Below, in pieces: positions 34,577 to 42,593 of a stretch of DNA of 51,339 nt (position 1 is the first letter of the stretch; each line of letters begins with the position of its first letter). The notes below the pieces were generated by a model that was not told the DNA's origin, ran no database searches, and saw only the letters and a program-made list of their open reading frames with translations. The DNA comes from Oricola nitratireducens (GTDB lineage: Bacteria > Pseudomonadota > Alphaproteobacteria > Rhizobiales > Rhizobiaceae). The position numbers and the translations under genes are program-made. The stretch lies in NCBI RefSeq assembly GCF_014904745.1, contig NZ_JACZCS010000055.1, positions 1-51,339 on the forward strand, written 5' to 3'.

Positions 34577-36322
34577 TTATCGAACCTGTATCTTCATCAG
34601 TTCCTCGCCATCCGGATCGACGACATGCACGGCGCAGGCGATGCAGGGATCGAAGGAGTGGATGGTGCGCTGGATCTCCAGCGGCTGCTTCGGGTCGTAC
34701 AATGTGTGGCGGTCCATCAGCGCCGCCTCGTAGGGACCGGGCTGGCCCTGCGCGTCGCGCGGACCGGCATTCCAGGTCGAGGGCACGACCGCCTGGTAGT
34801 TGTCGATCTTGCCGTCCTTGATGACGACCCAGTGAGCGAGAGCGCCACGCGGCGCTTCCATGAAGCCGACGCCGCGCGCCTCTTTCGGCCAGGACGACGG
34901 CTCCCATTTGTCCTCATTGTGCACGGCCAGATCGCCACCGCGGATATTGGCGATCAGATTGTCGTACCAGGTCGACATCTGGTCGACGATGATCTTGCTT
35001 TCGAGCGTGCGCGCCGCCGTGCGGCCCATCGTCGAGAACATCGCCTCGAGCGGCAGATCCAGCTTCGACAGGGCCATGCCGGCGAGTTCCTTCGTCGGCT
35101 CGTGGCCCTTGGCGTAGAGCATCAGCACCCGCGCCAGCGGTCCGACCTCCATCACGTTGCCTTTCCAGCGCGGCGATTTCAGCCAGGAATAGCTTTGCTC
35201 GACATCGAGCTGCTCATAGGGCGGCTTCGGACCGGTATAATCCAGATTAGTTTCACCCTCATAGGGATGCAGTCCCCGATCCTTGCCGGCGGAATAGTCG
35301 TACCAGGAATGCGACACGAATTCCTGAATCTGTTCGGGGTCATTCAGGTCGACGGGATGGATGGTGTTCAGGTCGCGGCCAAGAATCGCGCCCGACGGAA
35401 TGAGCCAGCTCGACGGGTCGTCCATCCCCTTTTCCGGGAAATCGCCGAAGGTCAGAAAGTTACCGACGCCTTCGCCGCGCGCGAACCAGTCCTTATAGAA
35501 CGAGGCGATCGCCAGCGTGTCGGGCAGATAGACCTGCTCGACGAACGTCTTCATCGAATCGATCACCGTCTTAACCTGGCCAAGACCGGTCATGTTGACG
35601 GCCGTAGCCGAGACTCCGCTCGACGCCGTCGAGTCGACGCTGATCGGCGAAGGCGCGCCACCGACAAGAAAGTTCGGATGCGGATTCTTGCCGCCGAAGA
35701 TCGTGTGCAGCTTGACCACTTCACGCTGCCAAGCCAGCGCCTCGAGATAGTGCGCGACGGCCATAAGATTGGCCTCGGGTGGCAGCTTGAAACCCGGATT
35801 GCCCCAGAAGCCGTTGGCGAAAATGCCGAGTTGCCCCGACTCGACGAAATTCTTCAGCTTCTTCTGCGTGTCGGCGAAATAGCCGGGACTGGATTTCGGC
35901 CAGGACGAGATCGACTGCGCCAGCTGCGACGTGGCCGCGGGATCGGCCTTGAGCGCCGAGACGACGTCGACCCAGTCAAGCGCGTGCAGGTGATAGAAAT
36001 GCATGACGTGGTCATGCACATATTGCGCCGCGATCATCAGGTTGCGGATCAGCTGCGCGTTCGGCGGGATCTTGTAGTCGAGCGCGTTTTCAACGGCCCG
36101 CACCGACGCGATACCATGCACCAGGGTGCAAACACCGCAGATGCGCTGCGCGAAGGCCCATGCCTCGCGCGGGTCGCGCCCCTTGAGAATGAGTTCGATA
36201 CCGCGAACCATCGTGCCCGAACTGTAGGCGCCGGTAATCGACCCGTCGCTGCCCGTTTCGGCCTCGATGCGCAGATGGCCCTCGATCCGGGTGATGGGAT
36301 CGACAACGATGCGTTCGTTCAT
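34577..36322 (-). CDS. hynL: [NiFe]-hydrogenase large subunit (group 1, Isp type)
   Basis: A 581-residue catalytic subunit that splits or forms H2. The NiFe site ligands are in the L1 motif RICGVCTLVH (Cys62, Cys65, His69) and the L2 motif DPCIACAVH (Cys560, Cys563, His566). The 15 residues after His566 form the tail removed by the maturation protease encoded upstream in the same operon. Start MNERIVVDPITRIEGHL is the family N-terminus. It lies between isp1 and isp2 genes. No Tat signal of its own, so it should be exported with the small subunit. Confidence 0.95.
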   Translation of the reverse strand: MNERIVVDPITRIEGHLRIEAETGSDGSITGAYSSGTMVRGIELILKGRDPREAWAFAQRICGVCTLVHGIASVRAVENALDYKIPPNAQLIRNLMIAAQYVHDHVMHFYHLHALDWVDVVSALKADPAATSQLAQSISSWPKSSPGYFADTQKKLKNFVESGQLGIFANGFWGNPGFKLPPEANLMAVAHYLEALAWQREVVKLHTIFGGKNPHPNFLVGGAPSPISVDSTASSGVSATAVNMTGLGQVKTVIDSMKTFVEQVYLPDTLAIASFYKDWFARGEGVGNFLTFGDFPEKGMDDPSSWLIPSGAILGRDLNTIHPVDLNDPEQIQEFVSHSWYDYSAGKDRGLHPYEGETNLDYTGPKPPYEQLDVEQSYSWLKSPRWKGNVMEVGPLARVLMLYAKGHEPTKELAGMALSKLDLPLEAMFSTMGRTAARTLESKIIVDQMSTWYDNLIANIRGGDLAVHNEDKWEPSSWPKEARGVGFMEAPRGALAHWVVIKDGKIDNYQAVVPSTWNAGPRDAQGQPGPYEAALMDRHTLYDPKQPLEIQRTIHSFDPCIACAVHVVDPDGEELMKIQVR

Positions 36323-36352
36323 GGCGTCTACCTTCCCTGTGTAATTCCTTGA

Positions 36353-37012
36353 TCAGATTTGGACGCCGCGCCGCCCGTAGAAGGCGCCGGTCTGGCTTCT
36401 CGTCACGAAGACGAGGAAGGCATGGAAGAGCTTGCCGAACGGGAACCAGATCAGGAACACCGCGATGCTCAGGATATGGACCGCGAGCAGTGTCTCGTAC
36501 TTCGCGCCGAGATGGCTGACCGCGAGCAGGCCGGTGAGAACCGGCGCGGTCGTGACAAGCCAGCTCATGTAGTCGTTGAAGCCCGACAGCAACCGCAATA
36601 CCGGGCTCGTCAGCCGTCGCACCAGCGCCGCCGCAAGCGCCGCGAGCGTGACCACCGAGACGACGGAAATCACCCCGGACGGCAGGTTCGGCCAGGAAAG
36701 GCCGGTGAGGCCGTTGATGAACAGGATATGCGGACCGAAGCCAAAGACGATGATCGCAAGCCCGACGTGAAAGATGTAGCCGTTGACCAGGGCGAATACC
36801 GTCGACTGGCCGTAAGGCGGGCGCAGCCACATGTGGCGCACGAACCCCCGCGCGGCCGACACGGCCGCCGCCGGCGCGCCGGGCCGCGGGACCGAACGGT
36901 CCTTCGCGCGCGGCAGGAGGAACAGCGACGCAATCCGCCACAAAATGCCGAACAGGAAGATGGCGAATGCGTATTCGAGCGCGGGCCCGCGCGCAAAATC
37001 CAGAAGGCTCAT
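36353..37012 (-). CDS. isp1: Hydrogenase-associated cytochrome b subunit Isp1 (NarI-like)
   Basis: A 219-residue integral membrane protein with about five hydrophobic helices and conserved histidines in HMWLRPPYGQ, NGYIFHVGLAIIVFGFGPH, VSHLGAKYE and LLAVHILSIAVF, suited to bind two b hemes as in NarI. It carries electrons between the periplasmic small subunit and the membrane or Isp2. The frame is open upstream in phase, but ATG at 37012 overlaps the small-subunit stop (ATGA) and begins MSLLDFARGPALEYAFAI, matching the family. Confidence 0.88.
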   Translation of the reverse strand: MSLLDFARGPALEYAFAIFLFGILWRIASLFLLPRAKDRSVPRPGAPAAAVSAARGFVRHMWLRPPYGQSTVFALVNGYIFHVGLAIIVFGFGPHILFINGLTGLSWPNLPSGVISVVSVVTLAALAAALVRRLTSPVLRLLSGFNDYMSWLVTTAPVLTGLLAVSHLGAKYETLLAVHILSIAVFLIWFPFGKLFHAFLVFVTRSQTGAFYGRRGVQI

Positions 37013-38073
37013 GATCCCTTCTCCCCTGAAGCTGAAGCCTTGCGCCTGCGGGCAAGCAAGGCGCTGGCCGCGCCTACGACCGCCCCGGCGGCCGCCGCAC
37101 CGCCGATGATCGCAGCATTTCCGCCCGTCCACGAAGACAGGGGCTTGTAAAATCCGCCGCGGTCCCAGAAATCCGGTTCCGAACAGCCGAGACAACCATG
37201 ACCGGACTGGATCGGGAAGGACACGCCGCCGTTCCATTTCAGCGTCGCGCAGGCATTGTAGGTGACCGGTCCCTTGCAGCCGACCTCGTAGAGACACCAG
37301 CCGTTGCGCGCGCCCTCGTCGTCGAAACTCTTCGCGAACAAGCCCTTGTCGTAGAACGGCCGCCGGTAGCAGCGGTCATGGATCGTATCGCCGAAAAACG
37401 CCTTCGGCCGGCCGAGATGATCGAGTTCCGGGATCTTTCCGAAGGTGACCAGATAGGCGACGGTGCCGGCAATCGCCTCTGCGATCGGCGGGCAGCCGGG
37501 GATATTGATGATCGGTTTGTCGGTAATGATGTCGGAAACCGGAACCGCGCCTGTCGGATTGGGCTTGGCGTGCGGGATACCGCCGAACGCGGCGCAGGTG
37601 CCGACCGAGATCAGCGCCAGCGCATCCTTCGCCGTTTCCTGCAACGTCTCCAGATTGGTCTTGCCGGCATTGGCGGAATAGACGCCGCCATCCTTGGTCG
37701 AGACCGAACCGTCGACGACGACGACATATTTGCCCTTGTTCTCCTTCATCGCCTGCATCCGAGCTTCCTCGGCCGCATAGCCCGAAACCGCCTGCAACGT
37801 CTCGTGATAGTCGAGCGAAATGAGGTCGAAGATCATGTCCTCGATCGTCGGACTGAAGGACCGCGTCAGCGATTCCGTGCAACCCGTGCATTCCTGGAAG
37901 GAAAGCCAGATGACGGACTGGCGCCGCGCATTGGCGAGCGCCTGTGCCATCGCGGTCGATGAGGTCGGCGGCAGCGCCATAACGCTTGCCAGATAACCCG
38001 CATATTTCAGCAGCGCCCGCCTCGAAATCCCGCGCTTGACGAGAAGCTCCCCGATGGTTTCCTGCTCAGACAT
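37009..38073 (-). CDS. hynS: [NiFe]-hydrogenase small subunit with Tat signal
   Basis: A 354-residue Fe-S subunit. The twin-arginine signal ISRRALLKYAG is near residues 16-26 and cleavage is probably after AMAQA. Proximal-cluster cysteines are in ECTGCTES (Cys62, Cys65), further ligands in VGTCAAFGG and PGCPP, and distal/medial ligands in IHDRCYRR, WCLYEVGCKGP, CATLKWNGG and GHGCLGCSEPDFWD. A C-terminal helix (AAIIGGAAAAGAVVGAASALLARRRK) anchors it in the membrane. The proximal motif is CTGC, not the CTCC of O2-tolerant enzymes, so ordinary O2 sensitivity is expected. GGAGGAAAGCGCAC before ATG 38073 fixes the start; it overlaps the upstream gene by 8 bp. Confidence 0.94.
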   Translation of the reverse strand: MSEQETIGELLVKRGISRRALLKYAGYLASVMALPPTSSTAMAQALANARRQSVIWLSFQECTGCTESLTRSFSPTIEDMIFDLISLDYHETLQAVSGYAAEEARMQAMKENKGKYVVVVDGSVSTKDGGVYSANAGKTNLETLQETAKDALALISVGTCAAFGGIPHAKPNPTGAVPVSDIITDKPIINIPGCPPIAEAIAGTVAYLVTFGKIPELDHLGRPKAFFGDTIHDRCYRRPFYDKGLFAKSFDDEGARNGWCLYEVGCKGPVTYNACATLKWNGGVSFPIQSGHGCLGCSEPDFWDRGGFYKPLSSWTGGNAAIIGGAAAAGAVVGAASALLARRRKASASGEKGS

Positions 38074-38500
38074 GTGCGCTTTCCTCCTGCGGGATCGGTT
38101 CGTTTGCTTGCGCCAGTTCATCCGACAGACGCCGCGCCGCTGCCGCCATGTCGAGGCGATGGGCGCTCAGGATCTCCGGCACCGGGACGATTTCGATGCG
38201 TTCGGACGCGACCCGTTCGCCCTCGCCGAAATGACGGATCCACCAGACGCCGGAATATTGCGTCTCCCAGAGCCGGCTCGCGCCCGCGACATCGAGCGTC
38301 ACCTCGACTTCACCGCGTCCGAGCATGGCTTCAAGCTCGTCCCGGTCGCGTTTCGACATCGGGATACCAAGGAGATCGATGGCATGCGGCTCGCCTCCTT
38401 CCGCCAGGATGCCCAGCCGTTCCGCGATTTCCTGCATCAGGCTCATCGCCATGCCGGTCGAGATGTCGTACAGGGTGGGCGTCGCGCCGTCAGCGGTCAT
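38066..38500 (-). CDS. Hydrogenase expression/formation protein, HupH/HyaF C-terminal type
   Basis: A 144-residue protein consisting essentially of the HupH_C domain: RDELEAMLGRGEVEVTLDVAG followed by ASRLWETQYSGVWWIRHF. Full-length HupH/HyaF is about twice as long, so this is a short single-domain form. The domain is thought to help assemble the Fe-S clusters of the small subunit. ATG at 38500 has GGAGG upstream and overlaps the protease stop by 4 bp (ATGA). It precedes the small subunit gene. Confidence 0.82.
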   Translation of the reverse strand: MTADGATPTLYDISTGMAMSLMQEIAERLGILAEGGEPHAIDLLGIPMSKRDRDELEAMLGRGEVEVTLDVAGASRLWETQYSGVWWIRHFGEGERVASERIEIVPVPEILSAHRLDMAAAARRLSDELAQANEPIPQEESAHV

Positions 38501-38991
38501 TCCGTTCCTCCAGCCCATTCGTCCAGCAATGTGCGGATCGCCGCGCAGGCCTGCGGAATCGCGGCGCCGACCTCGGGCCCCGGCGCCATGCCCCACGACG
38601 TTGAACCGGGTTGAACGGCGACCAGCGCGCGCCGGCCGGGTTCGCAGCCCGACAGGCGCGCCGCCGACATCAGGTCCGCGAGAGCGACCTCGTGGGCCGT
38701 CTTCTTCTTGCCGCCAAGCTGGGAATCCATCTCGGGACCAACGAACAGGCGCAAAGCCCCCGGCCCTTCGCCCAGTTCCATCGCGTCGACCACGATCAGC
38801 GAACCGGAGTCTTCAATTTCCGTGAGAAGCGATAGGCCGATCGTCCCGCCGTCGCGGATCGAGACGTCACCACCCAGATCATCCGCCTCCTGCAGCGTCT
38901 GGATAACGTGCACACCGAACCCGTCATCCGTAAGCAGGACGTTGCCGAGCCCAAGAACAAGAGTTGAAGCGGAGGAACCGCTCATCGTCAT
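38497..38991 (-). CDS. Hydrogenase maturation protease (HyaD/HupD/HoxM family)
   Basis: A 164-residue nickel-dependent endopeptidase that removes the C-terminal tail of the large subunit once Ni is inserted. Family motifs: LGLGNVLLTDDGFGVH (about 11-26, acidic nickel ligand), LIVVDAMELG (second Asp) and KKTAHEVALADLM (His ligand). The frame stays open for 74 codons upstream with no homology; GGGAGGC before the ATG at 38991 and the family N-terminus fix the start. First gene of the hydrogenase operon, divergent from hypC. Confidence 0.9.
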   Translation of the reverse strand: MTMSGSSASTLVLGLGNVLLTDDGFGVHVIQTLQEADDLGGDVSIRDGGTIGLSLLTEIEDSGSLIVVDAMELGEGPGALRLFVGPEMDSQLGGKKKTAHEVALADLMSAARLSGCEPGRRALVAVQPGSTSWGMAPGPEVGAAIPQACAAIRTLLDEWAGGTE

Positions 38992-39075
38992 GCCAGCCTC
39001 CCTTTCGCCTCGCGGGGCAATCCGGCAATTTACGCAATCATGCGCGCATCTTTTCGCGTCGGCAACATCCCCGCA

Positions 39076-39089
39076 GTGACATATGTCAA
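39076..39089. promoter_or_regulatory. FNR/FixK-type box
   Basis: GTGACATATGTCAA matches the FNR/FixK consensus TTGAC-N4-GTCAA in nine of ten positions, inside a perfect 12-bp palindrome (39077-39088). Its centre is 41.5 bp from the start point expected from TTATAG at 39111-39116, the class II activator position for hypC. It may also serve the divergent hydrogenase operon. Confidence 0.68.
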
Positions 39090-39142
39090 TTTGGGCGGAT
39101 AAGTTATGAGTTATAGAACGATGATCGTCATTGGAGGCAGAC

Positions 39143-39397
39143 ATGTGTCTCGGAGTGCCCATGCGGGTCGTCGAATGCGACGGCTTCGCCGCCCGTTGCG
39201 AAGCGAAAGGCATCGAGCGCGAGGTCAGCCTTTTCCTGCTTCAGCACGAAACGATCGCCCCCGGCGACCACCTCATGGTTCACATCGGCCAGGCTATCCG
39301 CAAGATGACCGAGGCCGAGGCGAGAAGCACGTGGGAACTGTTTGACGAGGTATTTGCACGAGAAAGCCGACAAGGTGGGCTGCTACCTTCCGAATAA
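39143..39397 (+). CDS. hypC: Hydrogenase assembly chaperone HypC
   Basis: An 84-residue chaperone of the HypC/HybG/HupF family that carries the Fe(CN)2CO unit with HypD to the large subunit. The essential N-terminal cysteine is present when translation starts at ATG 39143 (MCLGVPMRVVE); the upstream ATG at 39131 would bury it, and GGAGG at 39134-39138 suits 39143. The remainder forms the OB-like fold with GDHLMVHIGQAIRKM. It is alone on the plus strand; hypA, hypB, hypD, hypE and hypF are not in this window. Confidence 0.92.
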   Translation: MCLGVPMRVVECDGFAARCEAKGIEREVSLFLLQHETIAPGDHLMVHIGQAIRKMTEAEARSTWELFDEVFARESRQGGLLPSE

Positions 39398-39696
39398 CCA
39401 ATAAGCATTAACTGACGCTAGCAGGTAGTTGATGTTATTGAGTTTAACTGAAAGACACACGAGGAAGACTGCCATTATCCTACCGATGAATTCAGATTAA
39501 ACGAAAAGAATATTGGCCTGTTTTTAATAGGTTTTCCGGCCTCAGAGCGGCATCCGCTATACCTGACCGACATCCCGCACGGTTAAGAACCGGTTGCATC
39601 GACAATTAAAAAATTCGCGCCCCCCTTAACTGCCCATCGAATGAGTGACCTTACGGTATCTTTCTGCAAATTCCCGCAAGCAAGAAAGACTCCGCC
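39398..39696. other. AT-rich intergenic region between hypC and the Gly-rich exported protein gene
   Basis: These 299 bases are clearly poorer in GC than their surroundings and hold no open frame worth calling. The only signal I can support is GTGACCTTACGGTA at 39645-39658, identical to 30518-30531. No convincing terminator for hypC was found. Confidence 0.6.
39645..39658 (+). promoter_or_regulatory. Shared 14-bp promoter element
   Basis: GTGACCTTACGGTA is identical to the element at 30518-30531 upstream of another exported-protein gene, and its core CCTTACGG also occurs upstream of the two-component operon (33258-33251, minus strand). It lies 38 bp before the ATG at 39697. Confidence 0.45.
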
Positions 39697-40899
39697 ATGA
39701 CGAAATCATATCGCATGACCACGATCGCTCTACTCTCCTGCTCCGCGTTCATGCTGACTGCGGTTGGAGATTTTTCGCAGTTTTCCGATCATGGCCCGAA
39801 TTTCGTCTCATCCGCCTATGCGAAAAACGGAAACGACGGCGGCAGCAGCAATGGCGGCGGGAATGGCAATGCCGGCGGCAACGGGAATGGCGGCGGCAAA
39901 GGCAGCGCGGGCGGAAATGGCAAGAGCGCCTCGGCAGGCAGCGACGGCAAGAGCAAGGGATTTGGATTCGCGTCCGCATCGACGCGCTCCGGCTCGAAAA
40001 CCGGCAACTCGAACAAGGGTATCAGGGGTTTCTTCAACGATGTTTTCGGCAAGGGTTCTAAAAAGACAGGGAGCGCGTCAGCCAGGTCCAAGGCGTCCTC
40101 GAAGCATATCCAATCCGCCAAGCTGAAGGACCTCGCTTCCCTGCCCGTTCCCTCGGCGCGCGCCAAGGCACTCGGCAAAAAGGAGGACAAGAATTTTCAC
40201 GCGAAACTGGCCGGTCTGAATTCGCTTAACCGAAACTTCCACGCCTATCTCAACGCGCAAGATCCGCGCATGGCAGCCATCCGCGATTATGTCATGGCGA
40301 ATGTTGCGTACGAGAACCTGGCAGAAGATCTGTCTGCGGCCCAAGCAGTCCTGGATGATGCGATCGCTGCATTTGCCACGGACCCAGAGGTGGCGGGCCT
40401 GCTTGGGACGATCGATCCCGTCGAACTCGGTGGGGTGGCATTCGATTACACGGGCATCAGCTATGCCGACCTGGCAGATCGCAGGGCCGCCCTGCAGGAG
40501 GCTTATGATGCAGCCGTCTCCGCGGGCGATGACGCGACCGCGGCCGCCATCGGTAGCGAACTCGGCGTTATCGACGCGGCGCTCGGCACGCAGGCGGGAA
40601 CGGACGTCACGACCGCCGAGGCTACGGTTGACCCGCTTCAGGGGCAACTCGACACGCTTGCCGGCCAGATCACCGACGAAGCGTTGACCGAAGCCCTTCT
40701 CGCCGCCGCGAACGACAATCGCGTCGCGGAATACGGTACGGAAGATTACGTTGACCAAGACATGCTCGACTGGGCGAAAAACCTTCTCGGCGTCGACGAG
40801 GCTTATGGCAAGATCGACGAGATCAGCGCCTATATGGACACGCAGACCGAGGCCGACACGACAACGACGCCTACGACCACCAATACGGACCCGAGCTGA
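39697..40899 (+). CDS. Exported Gly/Asn-rich protein of unknown function
   Basis: A 400-residue protein. A long N-terminal export signal ends near AYA (about residue 42). A Gly/Asn/Ser-rich low-complexity stretch (about 43-80, GGNGN-type repeats) and a basic Ser/Lys-rich part (about 80-145) follow. The acidic, Ala-rich C-terminal half (about 165-385) looks all-helical (LSAAQAVLDDAIAAFATDPE and DDATAAAIGSELGVIDAALG), and the end is a Thr/Pro tail. The swing from basic to acidic halves is striking. No family recognised; an extracellular matrix or surface-associated role near the giant adhesin is a guess. Its promoter shares an element with the 30655 gene. Confidence 0.72.
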   Translation: MTKSYRMTTIALLSCSAFMLTAVGDFSQFSDHGPNFVSSAYAKNGNDGGSSNGGGNGNAGGNGNGGGKGSAGGNGKSASAGSDGKSKGFGFASASTRSGSKTGNSNKGIRGFFNDVFGKGSKKTGSASARSKASSKHIQSAKLKDLASLPVPSARAKALGKKEDKNFHAKLAGLNSLNRNFHAYLNAQDPRMAAIRDYVMANVAYENLAEDLSAAQAVLDDAIAAFATDPEVAGLLGTIDPVELGGVAFDYTGISYADLADRRAALQEAYDAAVSAGDDATAAAIGSELGVIDAALGTQAGTDVTTAEATVDPLQGQLDTLAGQITDEALTEALLAAANDNRVAEYGTEDYVDQDMLDWAKNLLGVDEAYGKIDEISAYMDTQTEADTTTTPTTTNTDPS

Positions 40900-40933
40900 C
40901 TGTAGTAGGGCGACGGCCCGCGCCTCGCGCGGC

Positions 40934-42070
40934 CTAGAAGCCTTCCGGAGCCGCTTTAAGCGGCTTCAGCTGGCCGCCGTCGATGAAGTTCATCGCGAAA
41001 AGCCGTTCGGTTCTTCCGTCGGGCCGAAACCGGAACGAACCCGATGTCCCCCGGAATCCCGCATCGGTCACGAGTGTCTGCCGGTTCAGGGCTTCCGCTC
41101 CGCGCGATCGCACGATCCCTGCGGCAACAGCAACGAAATCATAGGCATAGAGCGCACTGGCGGGCGGTTCGGCGCCATATTTCTTGCTGTAGCGTCCGGC
41201 GATTACGCCGTGATTTCCCGTATCGGCGGACGGCACGAGCGCACCCTGCAATTCCGCGCTCGCAAACAGCGCGCCGGTCCAGTCGATGTTTCCGACAATG
41301 GCCGGCCCGTTGGCGGCCGGAAGATTGAGCGCCTTCACGATCTGGGCGATCTTCGCTTCGTTACCCGCAAACGCCACCACGCTGGTTTTCGCCAGATGGG
41401 GCCTCGCACGATCGGCGATTTGGGCGGAGGTCTGCGACGGCCGATAGGAAATGGGGGTGACTGTTCCAAAGGCGCCAATGCGCCGCTGCAGCGCCTTGAC
41501 TGCCGGCGCGGGCATATCCGCCGGGATGAAAAGCAGGACCGAGCCCGGTTTCGCCGTAAGCGCGAAACGGACGCCATAGACGAGGCTGTCGGATGCGGAA
41601 GGCAGGAAGGCGAAACTGCCTTGCGGACGGCGGACGTCGTCCGGAACCATGGCGATCGTGATGGCGCTCGCGGGCGCAAAGGCTGTCAGCGCCTGCGGTC
41701 CGGCCGCAACCGCGGCAATGGGAATGCCGGCGCTGTCGATCGCTTCCGAAGCGCCTTTCAGCCGCCCGGCCGAGCCGGCGCTGTCGTAGAAGGCAAGAGC
41801 AAGCTTGCCCGCGCCGAGGTCTTCGAGCGCCATTTCCGCACCCTGGCGTATGGCCTTGCCCGTTCCCGCCCCGCTGCCGCTGAGTGGCGCGGCGATCGCG
41901 ATCTTTACCGCGCCCTCGCCGACGATGTCGGCATCCACCGGCACCGCGGTCACGTTTTGCGCGCCGATATCGAGAACCTCACCCGTATTCGACGACTGGC
42001 AACCGCCAAGCGCCGCGAGAAGCGTCAGCGTAAGGCCGGACAAGGTGTATCGCAAAAGTCTAAAGGGCAT
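40934..42070 (-). CDS. Penicillin-binding-protein-activator-like lipoprotein (type I periplasmic-binding fold)
   Basis: A 378-residue lipoprotein with signal peptide and lipobox LGGC (Cys24). The mature part has the fold of branched-chain amino-acid binding proteins (KIAIAAPLSGSGAGTGKAIRQGAEMALEDL near 57, then FLPSASDSLVYGVRFAL and ALYAYDFVAVAAGIV). This architecture matches the alphaproteobacterial relatives of LpoA, the outer-membrane activators of PBP1a, rather than an ABC transporter component, since no permease genes are near. GTG at 42076 is in frame; ATG at 42070 is preferred. Convergent with the Gly-rich protein gene. Confidence 0.8.
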   Translation of the reverse strand: MPFRLLRYTLSGLTLTLLAALGGCQSSNTGEVLDIGAQNVTAVPVDADIVGEGAVKIAIAAPLSGSGAGTGKAIRQGAEMALEDLGAGKLALAFYDSAGSAGRLKGASEAIDSAGIPIAAVAAGPQALTAFAPASAITIAMVPDDVRRPQGSFAFLPSASDSLVYGVRFALTAKPGSVLLFIPADMPAPAVKALQRRIGAFGTVTPISYRPSQTSAQIADRARPHLAKTSVVAFAGNEAKIAQIVKALNLPAANGPAIVGNIDWTGALFASAELQGALVPSADTGNHGVIAGRYSKKYGAEPPASALYAYDFVAVAAGIVRSRGAEALNRQTLVTDAGFRGTSGSFRFRPDGRTERLFAMNFIDGGQLKPLKAAPEGF

Positions 42071-42169
42071 CCGCACTTTCGATCTTTAACGCGCCTCGGC
42101 CCGGAACCACCCTTCCGCGGGCGGTTACCGAGCCGGTCGGCGCATGAGACTCCGGTGGCGCTTGCGCGC

Positions 42170-42532
42170 TCAGTACATGTATTGCTGCATGCGCTTGTAG
42201 AAGCACTCGCACTTGTTCAGATAGTCGTCGTCGCGGTGGTTGTAGCGCAGATAGCCATAGGCCTTTCCGCAGGCAACTTTCGCTTCGGACGCCCATGTGA
42301 AGGCGTGACGCTGCGAGTCGATCCAGGCCGAGCTGTCGGCGACGTTGACGGCTTCCGTCATCATCCGCACGACCTCGTCGGTCAGCTGATCATTACTCTC
42401 GATGGTCAGCAGATGTGCGGGCTGCACCAGCCGGCACATTTCCGGTGAACTGAACAGGTCGGCGGCGCTGGCGGACGCCATCACCCCCGTTGCCATCGCC
42501 AGAGCCAACGATAACGCCTTCACGATCTTCAT
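42170..42532 (-). CDS. Small exported cysteine-containing protein
   Basis: A 120-residue protein with a Sec signal peptide (MKIVKALSLALAMATGVMAS, cleavage after ASA). The mature part of about 97 residues has four cysteines (EMCRLV, VACGKA and KCECF), enough for two disulfides, and a tyrosine-rich end (YGYLRYNH, YKRMQQYMY). GGAGATTGCAC precedes ATG 42532; a TTG at 42538 is also in frame. It lies 61 bp downstream of the giant adhesin gene on the same strand and could be an accessory factor. No family recognised. Confidence 0.75.
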   Translation of the reverse strand: MKIVKALSLALAMATGVMASASAADLFSSPEMCRLVQPAHLLTIESNDQLTDEVVRMMTEAVNVADSSAWIDSQRHAFTWASEAKVACGKAYGYLRYNHRDDDYLNKCECFYKRMQQYMY

Positions 42533-42593
42533 GTGCAATCTCCTTCCATCGGGAATTCAGCCCGTTTCGCCGACAATGGCAAATGAAATTTTC

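Noticed and set aside
33316-36352. Long plus-strand frames opposite isp2 and the hydrogenase large subunit
   Set aside because: Shadow frames; the minus strand carries the CxxC motifs L1 and L2 and the ferredoxin and CCG motifs.
39131-39142. Start of hypC at the upstream ATG
   Set aside because: It would place four residues before the essential N-terminal Met-Cys of HypC, and the ribosome-binding site GGAGG overlaps the interval between the two ATGs.
40917-40941. GC-rich stem between the Gly-rich protein gene and the convergent lipoprotein gene as a terminator
   Set aside because: The stem needs a bulge and has no T-run on either strand; too weak to call.
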